From the NCBI GenBank assembly GCA_955652075.1, contig CATPAS010000163.1, forward strand, positions 1 through 11,206: a stretch of 11,206 bases of DNA. Reading direction: 5' to 3'. Shown here one piece after another: positions 1 through 6,843 of this stretch (position 1 is the stretch's first letter; every line of letters begins with the position of its first letter). The notes beneath the pieces were generated by a model, which saw nothing but the letters and a program-made list of their open reading frames with translations, did no database searches and was not told the DNA's origin. The translations under genes were made by a program, and so were the position numbers. The stretch comes from an uncultured Gaiellaceae bacterium (GTDB taxonomy: Bacteria; Actinomycetota; Thermoleophilia; Gaiellales; Gaiellaceae).

Positions 1-138
1 GAGCAGGCCGAGCCTCTCTACGAGGAGTTCTGCAGGGGCGTTGCCGCAGAGGGGGCCGCGGTCCAGAAGGGCGTCTTCGGGGCGCGCATGGCCCTCGCGC
101 TCGTGAACGTGGGCCCGGTAACGATCGTCCTCGACTGA
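1..138 (+). CDS. dtd: D-aminoacyl-tRNA deacylase, C-terminal fragment
   Basis: The window opens inside this gene. Reading frame 1 gives 45 residues and a TGA at 136-138. The fragment contains [15 protein letters not shown] and then NVGPVT near the end. NVGPVT fits the NxGPxT motif of DTD enzymes, whose Gly-cisPro dipeptide helps exclude L-aminoacyl-tRNAs. DTD hydrolyses D-amino acids (and glycine) mischarged on tRNA in the cytoplasm as a homodimer. The other signature, SQFTLYG, lies upstream of the window and cannot be checked. A 157-nt gap with its own promoter-like element separates it from rimP, so it is probably not in that operon. Identification rests on the last third of the protein only, but the motif match is good. 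Confidence 0.85.
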   Translation, partial: EQAEPLYEEFCRGVAAEGAAVQKGVFGARMALALVNVGPVTIVLD

Positions 139-215
139 CCGCGCCCCGGAGCGGGCTGGTGAGCCGTTTTCCGAGCAACAGGCGGGAAAATCGCCGTGCT
201 CGAAGCCGGTTCGCT

Positions 216-224
216 TGCTATTCT
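216..224 (+). promoter_or_regulatory. Extended -10 promoter for the rimP-nusA-infB operon
   Basis: TG (216-217), one base, then TATTCT (219-224) forms an extended -10 element (TGnTAnnnT) in otherwise GC-rich DNA. It would start RNA near 231. No good -35 hexamer is seen at 16-18 bp spacing, which extended -10 promoters tolerate. The position, about 70 bp before the first gene of the cluster and just before a structured leader, supports the call. There is no experimental evidence. Confidence 0.45.
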
Positions 225-230
225 GCAAAC

Positions 231-277
231 ACCACATTTCGAGCTGTTCGCGAAGTGGGCCTGCGGGCCCATTTTTT
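231..277 (+). promoter_or_regulatory. rimP leader: antiterminator/terminator attenuator candidate
   Basis: Two mutually exclusive hairpins can be drawn. The upstream one pairs CCAC (232-235) and TTCG (238-241) with CGAA (251-254) and GTGG (255-258), with a two-base bulge at 236-237 and a nine-base loop. The downstream one is a six-base-pair stem, TGGGCC (256-261) with GGCCCA (266-271), loop TGCG, followed directly by six T (272-277), which is intrinsic-terminator architecture. Bases 256-258 are needed by both. The rimP-nusA operon is known in several bacteria to carry leader terminators, and NusA autoregulation is established in E. coli. The switch itself is inferred here. Confidence 0.6.
256..277 (+). 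terminator. Intrinsic terminator in the rimP leader
   Basis: A perfect GC-rich stem of 6 bp (256-261 with 266-271, tetraloop 262-265) is followed without a gap by T6 at 272-277. It lies 18 nt upstream of the rimP start codon and ahead of the ribosome binding site. Termination here would switch off the whole rimP-to-infB transcript, so it is better read as an attenuator than as the end of dtd. Confidence 0.65.
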
Positions 278-282
278 GTGAC

Positions 283-287
283 AGGAG
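283..287 (+). promoter_or_regulatory. Ribosome binding site deciding the rimP start
   Basis: AGGAG lies 8 nt before the ATG at 296. The frame is open further upstream to an ATG at 215, but that start would put the leader hairpin and T-tract inside the coding region and has no such site. The RBS therefore favours 296. Confidence 0.75.
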
Positions 288-295
288 CAAGGGCA

Positions 296-733
296 ATGGC
301 AGCCACACACGACAAGGAGAAGCAACTGACGCGGGAGATAGCACCGAAGGTTGAGAGCGCGCTTCCGGGCACCGAGGTGCTCGCGGTCGAGCTCACCAGC
401 CCTGAGCGGTTCACGGTGTTCGTGGACCACGTCCAGGGCGTCGACCACGCGCTCTGCGAGCGCGTCACGCATGTGTTGCGTGATTACCTCCGAGAGTACT
501 CAGTCGACGTCTCGTCGCCCGGCTTCGAGCGGCCCGTCCGCACGCCTGCACACTTTCGCGCCGCCGTCGGTCGCCGCGTCGCGCTCCGTACCCGAGAGCG
601 AAACCGAGTGCGCGGTGAGGTCGTCGCAGCAAACGAGCGCGCCGTCACCGTCAAAACCGAAGCCGAGTCCGTGGACATCCCGTATGACGCAATCGTGCGG
701 GGCAATCTGATCGAGGAGGCGGGCAAGAGATGA
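296..733 (+). CDS. rimP: Ribosome maturation factor RimP
   Basis: A 145-residue cytoplasmic protein needed for 30S subunit maturation; it promotes S12 binding and early 16S folding. The family signature SSPGFERP is at residues 73-80, followed by the C-terminal Sm-like barrel (about 88-140) with the IPYDAIVRGNLI segment near the end. The N-terminal alpha/beta domain spans about 8-83. Length matches the family (about 150). ATG 296 was chosen because AGGAG sits 8 nt upstream and the protein begins right before the conserved domain; an in-frame ATG at 215 would run through the leader terminator. It is the first gene of the cluster, and its TGA overlaps the nusA ATG (ATGA, 730-733), implying translational coupling. 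Expression is probably set by the leader at 231-277. Confidence 0.95.
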   Translation: MAATHDKEKQLTREIAPKVESALPGTEVLAVELTSPERFTVFVDHVQGVDHALCERVTHVLRDYLREYSVDVSSPGFERPVRTPAHFRAAVGRRVALRTRERNRVRGEVVAANERAVTVKTEAESVDIPYDAIVRGNLIEEAGKR

Positions 734-2226
734 GCCAGGAAATCGTCGAGGCCGTTCGAGACATCGAGCGGGAGAAGGGAATCGAGAGCGGCACTCTGGT
801 CGCTGCGCTCGAGGATGCCCTCCTCGCCGCTTACAAGAAGATGCCGGGAGCCGCGCGCCACGCGATCGTCGAGATCGACGAGCAGGGCGATTTTCGCGTC
901 TTCGCGGTGGAGCTGCCACCGGACATCGAGGAGCGCCTGATCGAAGAGGCACGCGAGCGCAAGCTCGAGGAGCTCGAGGCGCTCGAGGTCGAGACGGGAG
1001 AGCGCTCGCACACGCTCATCTCCGACGACGAGCTCGACGTCGACTGGTCCGACGTGCCGGAGCACCTGATCAAGCGTGAGGACGTCACTCCCGAGAACTT
1101 CGGACGCATCGCCGCACAGACTGCGAAGCAGGTGATCCTGCAGCGCATCCGCGAGGCTGAGCGCGCGATGATGTACGACGAGTACGTCGATCGCGTCAGC
1201 GAGGTCGTGACGGGAATCGTCCAGCAGGCCGGGGACCGCAACAACGTGCTCGTGGATCTCGGGAAAGTCGAAGCACTGCTGCCGCGTTCCGAGCAGGTCG
1301 ACGGCGAGCGCTACGAGCAGGGCTCGCGCATCAAGGCCGTCATCACTGAAGTGCGGTCCGGGACGAAGGGGCCGCAGGTGATCCTGTCGCGGCGCGATCC
1401 CGAACTGATCAAGACCCTCTTCGAGCTCGAAGTGCCTGAGATTGCAGACGGGCTGGTCGAGATCCGTGGCGTTGCCCGCGAGCCCGGCTATCGCTCCAAG
1501 ATCGCGGTCGAGTCGCACGCACAGGGTGTCGACCCCGTCGGCGCCTGCGTCGGCCCTCGAGGCTCGCGTGTGCGCATGGTCGTGTCGGAGCTTCGCGGCG
1601 AGAAGATCGACATCATCCCCTGGAATCCGGAGCCGGCGCGATTCGTCGCCAAGGCCCTCTCTCCAGCGCGGGTGCGCGAGGTCTTCGTCGACGACGAGAC
1701 CAAGGAGGCCACGGTCATCGTTCCCGACGACCAGCTCGCGCTCGCAATCGGCAAAGAAGGTCTCAACGCACGCCTGGCTGCGCGTCTGACCGGGTGGAAG
1801 GTGGACATCCAGTCCGACACGGAGTTCGCTCAGGCAGAAGCAGCCGCAGCCTACGGTGAAGGAGCCGAGGGCGAGGAGTTCACCGGCCGCTGTTCGGCGG
1901 TGCTCTCCAACGGCAAGCGTTGTCCGAACGAGGCGCTGCCCGGCTCTCGCTATTGCGGGCTGCCGGCGCACCAGGAGCTCGCCCTCCAGGACGGCAACGG
2001 CTCGGAGCCGGCTGACGTCCCGGCAGTGGCCGAGAACGCAGCAAGCGTTGCGGTCGATCCCGGCGAGGTCGTCGCGGAGGCTGGAGGCAACGGGACAGAA
2101 GAGCCCGCGGCCGTCGAGCTCGATGAGGCGCCTCGGCTCGCGGAAGTCAAGCAGGTGCCCACCGGAGCCCCGGTCGAGGAGACGTCCGGCGACGGCGAAA
2201 CCGAGGAGCATCCGCCGGCTGCGTGA
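730..2226 (+). CDS. nusA: Transcription termination/antitermination protein NusA with zinc-finger-like C-terminal extension
   Basis: A 498-residue RNA polymerase-binding factor that modulates pausing, intrinsic termination and antitermination. Domains: N-terminal RNAP-binding domain (about 1-150), S1 domain (about 155-222), KH1 around GACVGPRGSRVRMV (271-284) and KH2 around LALAIGKEGLNARLA (336-350). The N-terminal domain carries an acidic insertion at about 62-118. After KH2, instead of the acidic repeats of E. coli NusA, there is a Cys/His module (C388, C398, C409, H414) and then a low-complexity acidic tail (about 418-498) rich in Glu, Ala, Pro and Gly. AGGAGG at 714-719 serves the ATG at 730, which overlaps the rimP stop. 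Its own stop overlaps the ylxR GTG. The core identification is certain; the role of the zinc-finger-like module is unknown. Confidence 0.97.
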   Translation: MSQEIVEAVRDIEREKGIESGTLVAALEDALLAAYKKMPGAARHAIVEIDEQGDFRVFAVELPPDIEERLIEEARERKLEELEALEVETGERSHTLISDDELDVDWSDVPEHLIKREDVTPENFGRIAAQTAKQVILQRIREAERAMMYDEYVDRVSEVVTGIVQQAGDRNNVLVDLGKVEALLPRSEQVDGERYEQGSRIKAVITEVRSGTKGPQVILSRRDPELIKTLFELEVPEIADGLVEIRGVAREPGYRSKIAVESHAQGVDPVGACVGPRGSRVRMVVSELRGEKIDIIPWNPEPARFVAKALSPARVREVFVDDETKEATVIVPDDQLALAIGKEGLNARLAARLTGWKVDIQSDTEFAQAEAAAAYGEGAEGEEFTGRCSAVLSNGKRCPNEALPGSRYCGLPAHQELALQDGNGSEPADVPAVAENAASVAVDPGEVVAEAGGNGTEEPAAVELDEAPRLAEVKQVPTGAPVEETSGDGETEEHPPAA

Positions 2227-2459
2227 CCGAGCGGATCAGAAGCTGCATCGGCTGCGGGCGGAAAGCTCCTCAGGGGCAGCTCCTGCGCTTCGTGGCGGCG
2301 GACGGACAACTCGTCCCGGGCACGGGCATGCCCGGTCGCGGGGCCTACACCTGCCGTCGGCTTGCGTGCTTCGAGCGCGCAGTCTCGCGCCGCGCGTTCA
2401 ACCGCACGCTGCGCAGGACCGTCCGGATCGATCAGAACCTCGCATCCCTCTACACTTGA
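2223..2459 (+). CDS. ylxR: YlxR family RNA-binding protein (RnpM-like)
   Basis: A 78-residue small basic protein. It has the family pattern: C8-x2-C11 near the N-terminus, then GRGAY (38-42) with C44 and C49, then an Arg-rich helix with RTLRR (61-65). YlxR proteins are nucleic-acid-binding; in Bacillus the homolog (RnpM) has been reported to bind RNase P RNA. The gene sits in its classical place between nusA and infB. The GTG start at 2223 overlaps the nusA TGA (GTGA). A GAGGAG at 2203-2208 is somewhat far upstream (14 nt), so coupling to nusA translation is likely. Length is slightly short but within the family range. Confidence 0.93.
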   Translation: MTERIRSCIGCGRKAPQGQLLRFVAADGQLVPGTGMPGRGAYTCRRLACFERAVSRRAFNRTLRRTVRIDQNLASLYT

Positions 2460-2466
2460 ACATCTG

Positions 2467-4452
2467 ATGGCCAACGAATCAGGCTCAAACAGACCCAATC
2501 GCCCCATGCGGCCCCGCCAGGGCGGGGCAGGCCAGCGACGCAAGCGCCGCGTCGTGATCGACAACGCGGCCGCACGACCTCGGGACGCTCGCCAGCAGCA
2601 GCGGGAACGCGAGGCGGCACGGCCGAAGACGCCGCGCGAGGTGGTCGCCCCGACCGGGCCGATCACCGTGCCGTCCGGCGTCACCGTCCGCGACCTCTCG
2701 CAGGCGCTCGGGGTTGTCGCGCCCAAGATCATCATGTTCATGATGGGCCTGGGGAAGGCCGTGACGATCACGCAAACCCTGAGCGACGAGGAGGTCGAGC
2801 TGATTGCGGCCGAGCTCGCCCCGGAGCGCGAGTTCACGATCAAGCACGCGGCGGACGAGGACGAGGAGCCGGAGAGCTACGAGGACAGCGAGGCCGATCT
2901 TGCGCCGCGTCCTCCGGTCGTCACGATCATGGGCCACGTCGACCACGGCAAGACCACCCTCCTCGATGCGATTCGCAAGACATCGGTGGTGGCCACCGAA
3001 GCCGGTGGGATCACGCAGCACATCGGCGCGTATCAGGCGGAGCACAACGGTCGACGAATCACGTTCCTCGACACGCCCGGTCACGAAGCCTTCACTGCGA
3101 TGCGCGCCCGCGGCGCGAAGGTGACGGACATCGCCGTGCTCGTGGTCGCAGCTGACGACGGTGTGATGCCGCAGACGAAGGAGTCGATCTCCCACGCGCG
3201 TGCAGCCGAGGTTCCGATCGTCGTAGCCGTGAACAAGATCGACGTTCCGGACGCCGATCCAAACCGCGTGCGCAGCGAGCTGTCGACGGAAGGATTGCAG
3301 CCGGAGGAGTGGGGAGGGACGACGCAGTTCTCGGACGTCTCTGCCAGGGAGGCCCAGAACCTCGACGACCTGCTGGAAAAAGTATTGCTCGTCGCGGACG
3401 CCGAGCTCGAGCTAACCGCGAATCCGACGGCCGAGGCCTCCGGCCCGATCATCGAGTCGCGTCTCGACGTCGGTCGAGGACCTGCGGCGACGATGCTCAT
3501 CCACCGCGGCACGCTGCGCGTTGGAGATGCGATCGTCGCGGGCGACGCCTGGGGAAAGGTGCGCGCCCTCTACAACTTCCGCGGCGACAAGGTCAAGGAG
3601 GCGCGCCCGGGTGACCCGGTCGAGATTCTCGGGTTCGACAAGCCGCCTCCTGCCGGGGAGCTCGGACGCGTCGTCGAAAACGAGCGTCGGGCCCGCGAGC
3701 TTGCAAACGCACGTGGCGAGCGTCTGCGCCGCGAGCAGCTTGCGCAGGGATCGAGAGGCGTCTCGATGGAGAGTCTCTTCGAACAGATCGAGGCAGGTGC
3801 GGTCCAGGACCTCAACCTCGTCCTCAAGGGCGACGTGGTCGGCTCTGTCGAGGCGGCGGTTTCCGAGCTCGGCAAGATCCAGCACTCGGAGGTGCGCGTA
3901 AATGTCATCCACCAGGGAGTGGGCGGCATCACCGAGGGGGACATCATGCTCGCCTCGGCATCGGGTGCAACCGTCGTCGGATTCAACGTCCGGCCGAATG
4001 CCGAAGCGCGCAGCCTTGCCGAGCGCGAAGGCGTCGAGATCCGTACGTACCGCGTCATCTATCAGCTGACCGACGACATCGAGCAGGCGCTCGTCGGAAT
4101 GTTGAAGCCCGTGGAGAAGGAAGAGACGCTCGGCGAGGCCGAGGTACGTGCGCTCTTCAAGGTCTCGCGGCTCGGAACGATTGCGGGCTGCATGGTCACG
4201 AGCGGCGTCATCCGTCGCTCGGCACAGGCACGCGTCATCCGCGACGGCACGGTCATCATCGAGACGACGATCTCCCAGCTCAAGCGTTTCAAAGACGACG
4301 CCCGCGAGGTGGCCGAGGGCTTCGAGTGCGGAATCCTCCTCGAGGGCTTCAACGACGTCAAAGAGGGCGACGTCATCGAGGCGTTCGAGACTCGCGAGAT
4401 CGAGCGAACGACACTGGACCAGCCGCCGGCTCCCGCTGCCTCCTCTTCCTAG
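2467..4452 (+). CDS. infB: Translation initiation factor IF-2
   Basis: A 661-residue GTPase that brings initiator fMet-tRNA to the 30S subunit and promotes subunit joining. Order: an Arg-rich disordered N-terminus (about 1-62), one IF2_N subdomain (about 66-126), an acidic linker (about 128-146), then the G domain with G1 GHVDHGKT (156-163), G2 GGITQHIGA (180-188), G3 DTPG (202-205), G4 NKID (256-259) and G5 SAR (292-294). Beta-barrel domain II (about 325-410), domain III and the fMet-tRNA-binding C2 domain (about 560-650) follow. The protein is short for an actinobacterial IF2, mainly from a brief N-terminus. ATG 2467 is 7 nt after the ylxR stop and has no recognisable Shine-Dalgarno, so coupled reinitiation is inferred. 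An in-frame ATG at 2362 inside ylxR would add unlike-family sequence and is rejected. Confidence 0.97.
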   Translation: MANESGSNRPNRPMRPRQGGAGQRRKRRVVIDNAAARPRDARQQQREREAARPKTPREVVAPTGPITVPSGVTVRDLSQALGVVAPKIIMFMMGLGKAVTITQTLSDEEVELIAAELAPEREFTIKHAADEDEEPESYEDSEADLAPRPPVVTIMGHVDHGKTTLLDAIRKTSVVATEAGGITQHIGAYQAEHNGRRITFLDTPGHEAFTAMRARGAKVTDIAVLVVAADDGVMPQTKESISHARAAEVPIVVAVNKIDVPDADPNRVRSELSTEGLQPEEWGGTTQFSDVSAREAQNLDDLLEKVLLVADAELELTANPTAEASGPIIESRLDVGRGPAATMLIHRGTLRVGDAIVAGDAWGKVRALYNFRGDKVKEARPGDPVEILGFDKPPPAGELGRVVENERRARELANARGERLRREQLAQGSRGVSMESLFEQIEAGAVQDLNLVLKGDVVGSVEAAVSELGKIQHSEVRVNVIHQGVGGITEGDIMLASASGATVVGFNVRPNAEARSLAEREGVEIRTYRVIYQLTDDIEQALVGMLKPVEKEETLGEAEVRALFKVSRLGTIAGCMVTSGVIRRSAQARVIRDGTVIIETTISQLKRFKDDAREVAEGFECGILLEGFNDVKEGDVIEAFETREIERTTLDQPPAPAASSS

Positions 4453-4469
4453 CCGATCAGAGCCCGGAA

Positions 4470-4766
4470 GTGGGCGCGGGCTACATCGGCATCCTGAGCG
4501 TCGAGCTGCATTTCCCCGAGGCGGGCTCGCTGAAGGGCAAGCGGAAGTACGTCAAGTCGGCGAAGGCCCAGCTCCAGCATCGATTCGGGGCTTCGGTCGC
4601 CGAGGTCGATCACCACGAACTCTGGCAACGGGCACGGCTCACGCTCTCCTGCGTCGCGAGGGAATACCGCGAGGCTGAGCACCTGCTCGACGAGGCCGAG
4701 CGCTACCTCGCGGGGCAGGAGTTCGAGCTCGTCCGCGCGGAGCGGGACGTGGTCACGCTGGACTAG
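4470..4766 (+). CDS. ylxP: YlxP, DUF503 family protein
   Basis: A 98-residue small alpha/beta protein of DUF503. The hallmark segments are visible: the GILSVELHFPEAGSLKGKR start (residues 7-25) and SVAEVDHHELWQRA (42-55). The molecular role is not firmly established; in Bacillus the gene lies between infB and rbfA, and it does so here too, except that an opposing gene intervenes before rbfA. GTG 4470 is chosen because family members begin a few residues before the first beta strand; no good RBS is present. An in-frame ATG at 4326 would overlap infB by 127 nt and is unlikely. Its TAG stop (4764-4766) shares a palindromic CTAG with the stop of the opposing gene. Confidence 0.9.
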   Translation: MGAGYIGILSVELHFPEAGSLKGKRKYVKSAKAQLQHRFGASVAEVDHHELWQRARLTLSCVAREYREAEHLLDEAERYLAGQEFELVRAERDVVTLD

Positions 4767-5508
4767 AGGATGCCCTGAAGGATCGTGACGGTACCTGCAA
4801 CCAGCAGGACCACCCCGACGGCGCGGAGCAGTTGGCCCTCGTCCAGGCGGCCCGTCAGTCGCGCGCCGAGGATCGCACCCGGTACAGACGTCAGCGCACC
4901 TACGGCGAGCAGCGTCCAGTCGACACCTCCGGGCAGATGGCCGAACAAGCCCGCGCTGCCAAGGCAAAAGCCCACGCGGCGTTGGTGCCAACAGCGCGAA
5001 GTGGGTCGACGCCGAACCGCAGGAGCGCCGGAAGCCTCAACGCACCGAGGATGAGACCGACGAAACCGCCGAGCAGCCCGATCAGCGCTCCGGTCAAGAT
5101 CGCGGCCGCTGCTCTGGGGCGCCCCGAGCCGGTCTCCGGTCCGCCCGGCTGCGGGCGGAGGAGGTCGACCCCGAAGACGAGAAGTGTCACACCGATCACT
5201 ACGAGGAGGGCATTTCCTGGGACCGCACCGGAAAGGAGACCTCCGATCGCGGCCCCGGCCATGGACGGTGGCGCCATCCACGCGAACAGGCGCCAGTCGA
5301 TCCGGCCTGCACGAACGTGGGAGACCGCAGCAGAGAGGGCCGCGACGGCCGAGACGCCGATGTTCGTCCCGGCACCTGCGGCCGGGTTCGAGGCGGCGAG
5401 GACGAGCACCGGGAGTCTGATGTTCCCGAGCACGAGGCCCACGAGGCCGCCCGCCAGCGCGGTGACGAAGCACCAGAGGCCGACTCCGACGAGGAGGAGA
5501 GCGTGCAA
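4763..5508 (-). pseudogene. TauE/SafE (TSUP) family membrane permease, single frameshift
   Basis: Read from a TTG at 5508, the first 178 codons give a hydrophobic protein with several membrane segments. The natural continuation switches frame near 4974/4975 and runs to TAG at 4763-4765. Restoring one base gives 747 nt, i.e. 248 residues, the usual TSUP length. The two halves are an internal repeat: GGLVGLVLGNIRLP (20-33) matches GGFVGLILGALRLP (147-160), and GTN...GRIDW matches GTNAAVGFC...GGVDW only if the frame is repaired. Without repair the product ends at 4900 with a non-homologous tail. TSUP proteins export or import sulfite, sulfoacetate or other organic acids; the substrate here is unknown. 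The start is uncertain (weak GGGA 11 nt upstream). A sequencing or assembly error is as possible as a true mutation. Confidence 0.8.
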
Positions 5509-5525
5509 GCGCTTGAATATCCCGC
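5509..5525. promoter_or_regulatory. Very short divergent intergenic gap with AT-rich core
   Basis: Only 17 bp separate the TTG start of the TSUP gene (minus strand) from the ATG of rbfA. Inside is the AT-rich core TTGAATAT (5513-5520). GATATT on the minus strand (5521-5516) ends 7 nt before the TTG, and GAATAT on the plus strand (5515-5520) ends 5 nt before the ATG. Both could act as -10 hexamers of leaderless transcripts, overlapping on opposite strands. No -35 elements are evident, and rbfA may instead be read from the upstream operon. Confidence 0.25.
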
Positions 5526-5873
5526 ATGACTGATCGGATGCGCCGTGTCAATGAGTCGGTTCGCCAAGTCCTGTCGGAAGCGATCGGGCAGCTGAAAGAC
5601 CCCCGCATCGGATTCGTCACGATCACCGGAGTGGAAACCTCGGCCGACCTCCGGCATGCACGGGTTTACGTGTCCGTCCTCGGCGCCGAACGAAAGCGGG
5701 CGCAGACGATCGACCGCCTCCAGGCGGCCCATTCGTTGCTGCAGGCCCGGCTTGCGCGCGAGCTCCGCATGAAACGCACTCCCCAACTGGCCTTCGAGTA
5801 CGATCCGTCGGTCGAACGTGGGGTCCGCATGACACAGCTGATCGATGAGCTCGCCCCAAACGACAGCGAGTGA
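5526..5873 (+). CDS. rbfA: 30S ribosome-binding factor RbfA
   Basis: A 115-residue KH-fold protein that binds the 30S subunit near the central pseudoknot and helps 16S 5'-end processing and cold adaptation. The signature KDPRIGFVTIT is at residues 24-34, followed by DLRHARVYVSVLG (41-53) and the C-terminal LAFEYDPSVERG (88-99). Length is normal. Start ATG 5526 gives the typical MTDRMRRVNE opening; another in-frame ATG at 5538 is possible. There is no convincing RBS: an AGGAGGAG-like run at about 5491-5500 is too far upstream. It starts 17 bp from the opposing TSUP gene, so its promoter, if separate, must lie within or antisense to that gene. Its 3' end overlaps nrnA by 29 nt. Confidence 0.95.
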   Translation: MTDRMRRVNESVRQVLSEAIGQLKDPRIGFVTITGVETSADLRHARVYVSVLGAERKRAQTIDRLQAAHSLLQARLARELRMKRTPQLAFEYDPSVERGVRMTQLIDELAPNDSE

Positions 5874-6843
5874 ACTGGCGGCGGTCGCGGACGCAATCCG
5901 CGAGCACGACCGATTTGTCCTCACGACGCACGAAAACCCCGACGGTGACGCCCTAGGTTCGCTGCTCGCGGCGAACCTTGCCCTCGAGCAGCTGGGCAAG
6001 GACACCGTCATGGTCCTGCACGGCGACGCGCCGCTGCCGGGGGAGTACGGGTTCATGCCGCTCGGCGACCTCCAGCGACGCTGGCCGGACGATGTCGCGG
6101 AGCGTGTCCTCCTTGCCGTCGACTGCGCGAACGAGAGCCGGATCGCGGACCCCGAGGTGCTCGGGCGGGTCCCGCTCTCCATCAACATCGACCATCATCA
6201 CGACAACACCCGGTTTGGCCGGATCAACCTGATCGTGCCCGATGCATCGTCGACGGGCGAAGTGCTGCGCGATCTCTTCCGCGAGCTCGGCGTCGAGCTG
6301 ACCCCGGACATCGCCGAGGCGCTCTACATCGCGCTCGTCACGGATACCGGACGGTTTCAGTATACGAACACGACGCCCAAGGCCCTGCGCCTAGCCGCCG
6401 AACTGGTTGACGCCGGGGCAGATGTCCACCGAGTGTTCCAGGGTGTCTACGAGTCAGTGCAGTTCGCAAAGCTCAAGCTGCTCGCACGCGCTCTCGAGCG
6501 CGCACAAGTCTTCGAAGGTGGACGCATCGTCGTGTCCTACCTCCTGCGCACGGACTTCACCGAAGTCGGCGCGGCCGAGCCCTACTCGGAAGGAATCATC
6601 GACTTTCTGCGGGCGGTCGAGGGCGCAGACATGGCCGTGCTCATCCGCGAGCCGCCTCGCCAGGACGGCCCGGCCAGGCGAGTCAGCCTGCGAGCGAGCA
6701 TCGACGAGCTCGACGTGTCGGCGATCGCCCGCAAGTCGGACGGAGGCGGGCACCGGCAGGCCGCAGGTTTCTCCAGCGAGGCGTCGATCGAGGAGATCAC
6801 GGACTTCGTGCGCCGGGAGTTCCTTGCCTCCTCGCGCGCTTAA
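5845..6843 (+). CDS. nrnA: DHH/DHHA1 phosphoesterase, NrnA-like oligoribonuclease/pAp phosphatase
   Basis: A 332-residue cytoplasmic enzyme predicted to degrade 2-5 nt RNAs and dephosphorylate 3'-phosphoadenosine 5'-phosphate. Metal-binding motifs of the DHH domain are all present: HENPDGDA (29-36), DC at 93-94, DHH at 116-118 and VTDTG (165-169). The DHHA1 domain ends with GGGHRQAAG (300-308), the substrate-binding loop. The length fits (about 310-340). ATG 5845 gives a normal N-terminus ahead of the first motif and overlaps rbfA by 29 nt; no later in-frame start precedes HENPDGDA cleanly. Location between rbfA and truB is the usual one in Gram-positive bacteria. The split between oligoribonuclease and pAp activity cannot be judged from sequence. 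Confidence 0.93.
   Translation: MSSPQTTASELAAVADAIREHDRFVLTTHENPDGDALGSLLAANLALEQLGKDTVMVLHGDAPLPGEYGFMPLGDLQRRWPDDVAERVLLAVDCANESRIADPEVLGRVPLSINIDHHHDNTRFGRINLIVPDASSTGEVLRDLFRELGVELTPDIAEALYIALVTDTGRFQYTNTTPKALRLAAELVDAGADVHRVFQGVYESVQFAKLKLLARALERAQVFEGGRIVVSYLLRTDFTEVGAAEPYSEGIIDFLRAVEGADMAVLIREPPRQDGPARRVSLRASIDELDVSAIARKSDGGGHRQAAGFSSEASIEEITDFVRREFLASSRA

Noticed and set aside
139..190. Hairpins after dtd (139-142 with 151-154; TTTTCC 167-172 with GGAAAA 185-190) as a terminator
   Set aside because: Short stems, a long loop in the second, and no T-tract after either; not enough to call a terminator.
484..2211. Long open frame on the minus strand opposite nusA (575 codons)
   Set aside because: It is a shadow of nusA in high-GC DNA: no recognisable domains, Arg/Leu/Asp-rich composition typical of antisense reading, and the plus strand has an unmistakable gene.
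2362..2466. Earlier infB start inside ylxR
   Set aside because: The added residues are an off-frame reading of ylxR with no IF2 similarity.
4326..4469. Earlier ylxP start inside infB
   Set aside because: It would add 48 residues that are an off-frame reading of the IF2 C-terminus; DUF503 proteins begin near the GTG at 4470.
4763..5508. Programmed -1 frameshifting in the TSUP gene
   Set aside because: No X XXY YYZ slippery site or obvious downstream stem at the junction, and the TSUP family is not known for recoding; mutation or sequence error is simpler.
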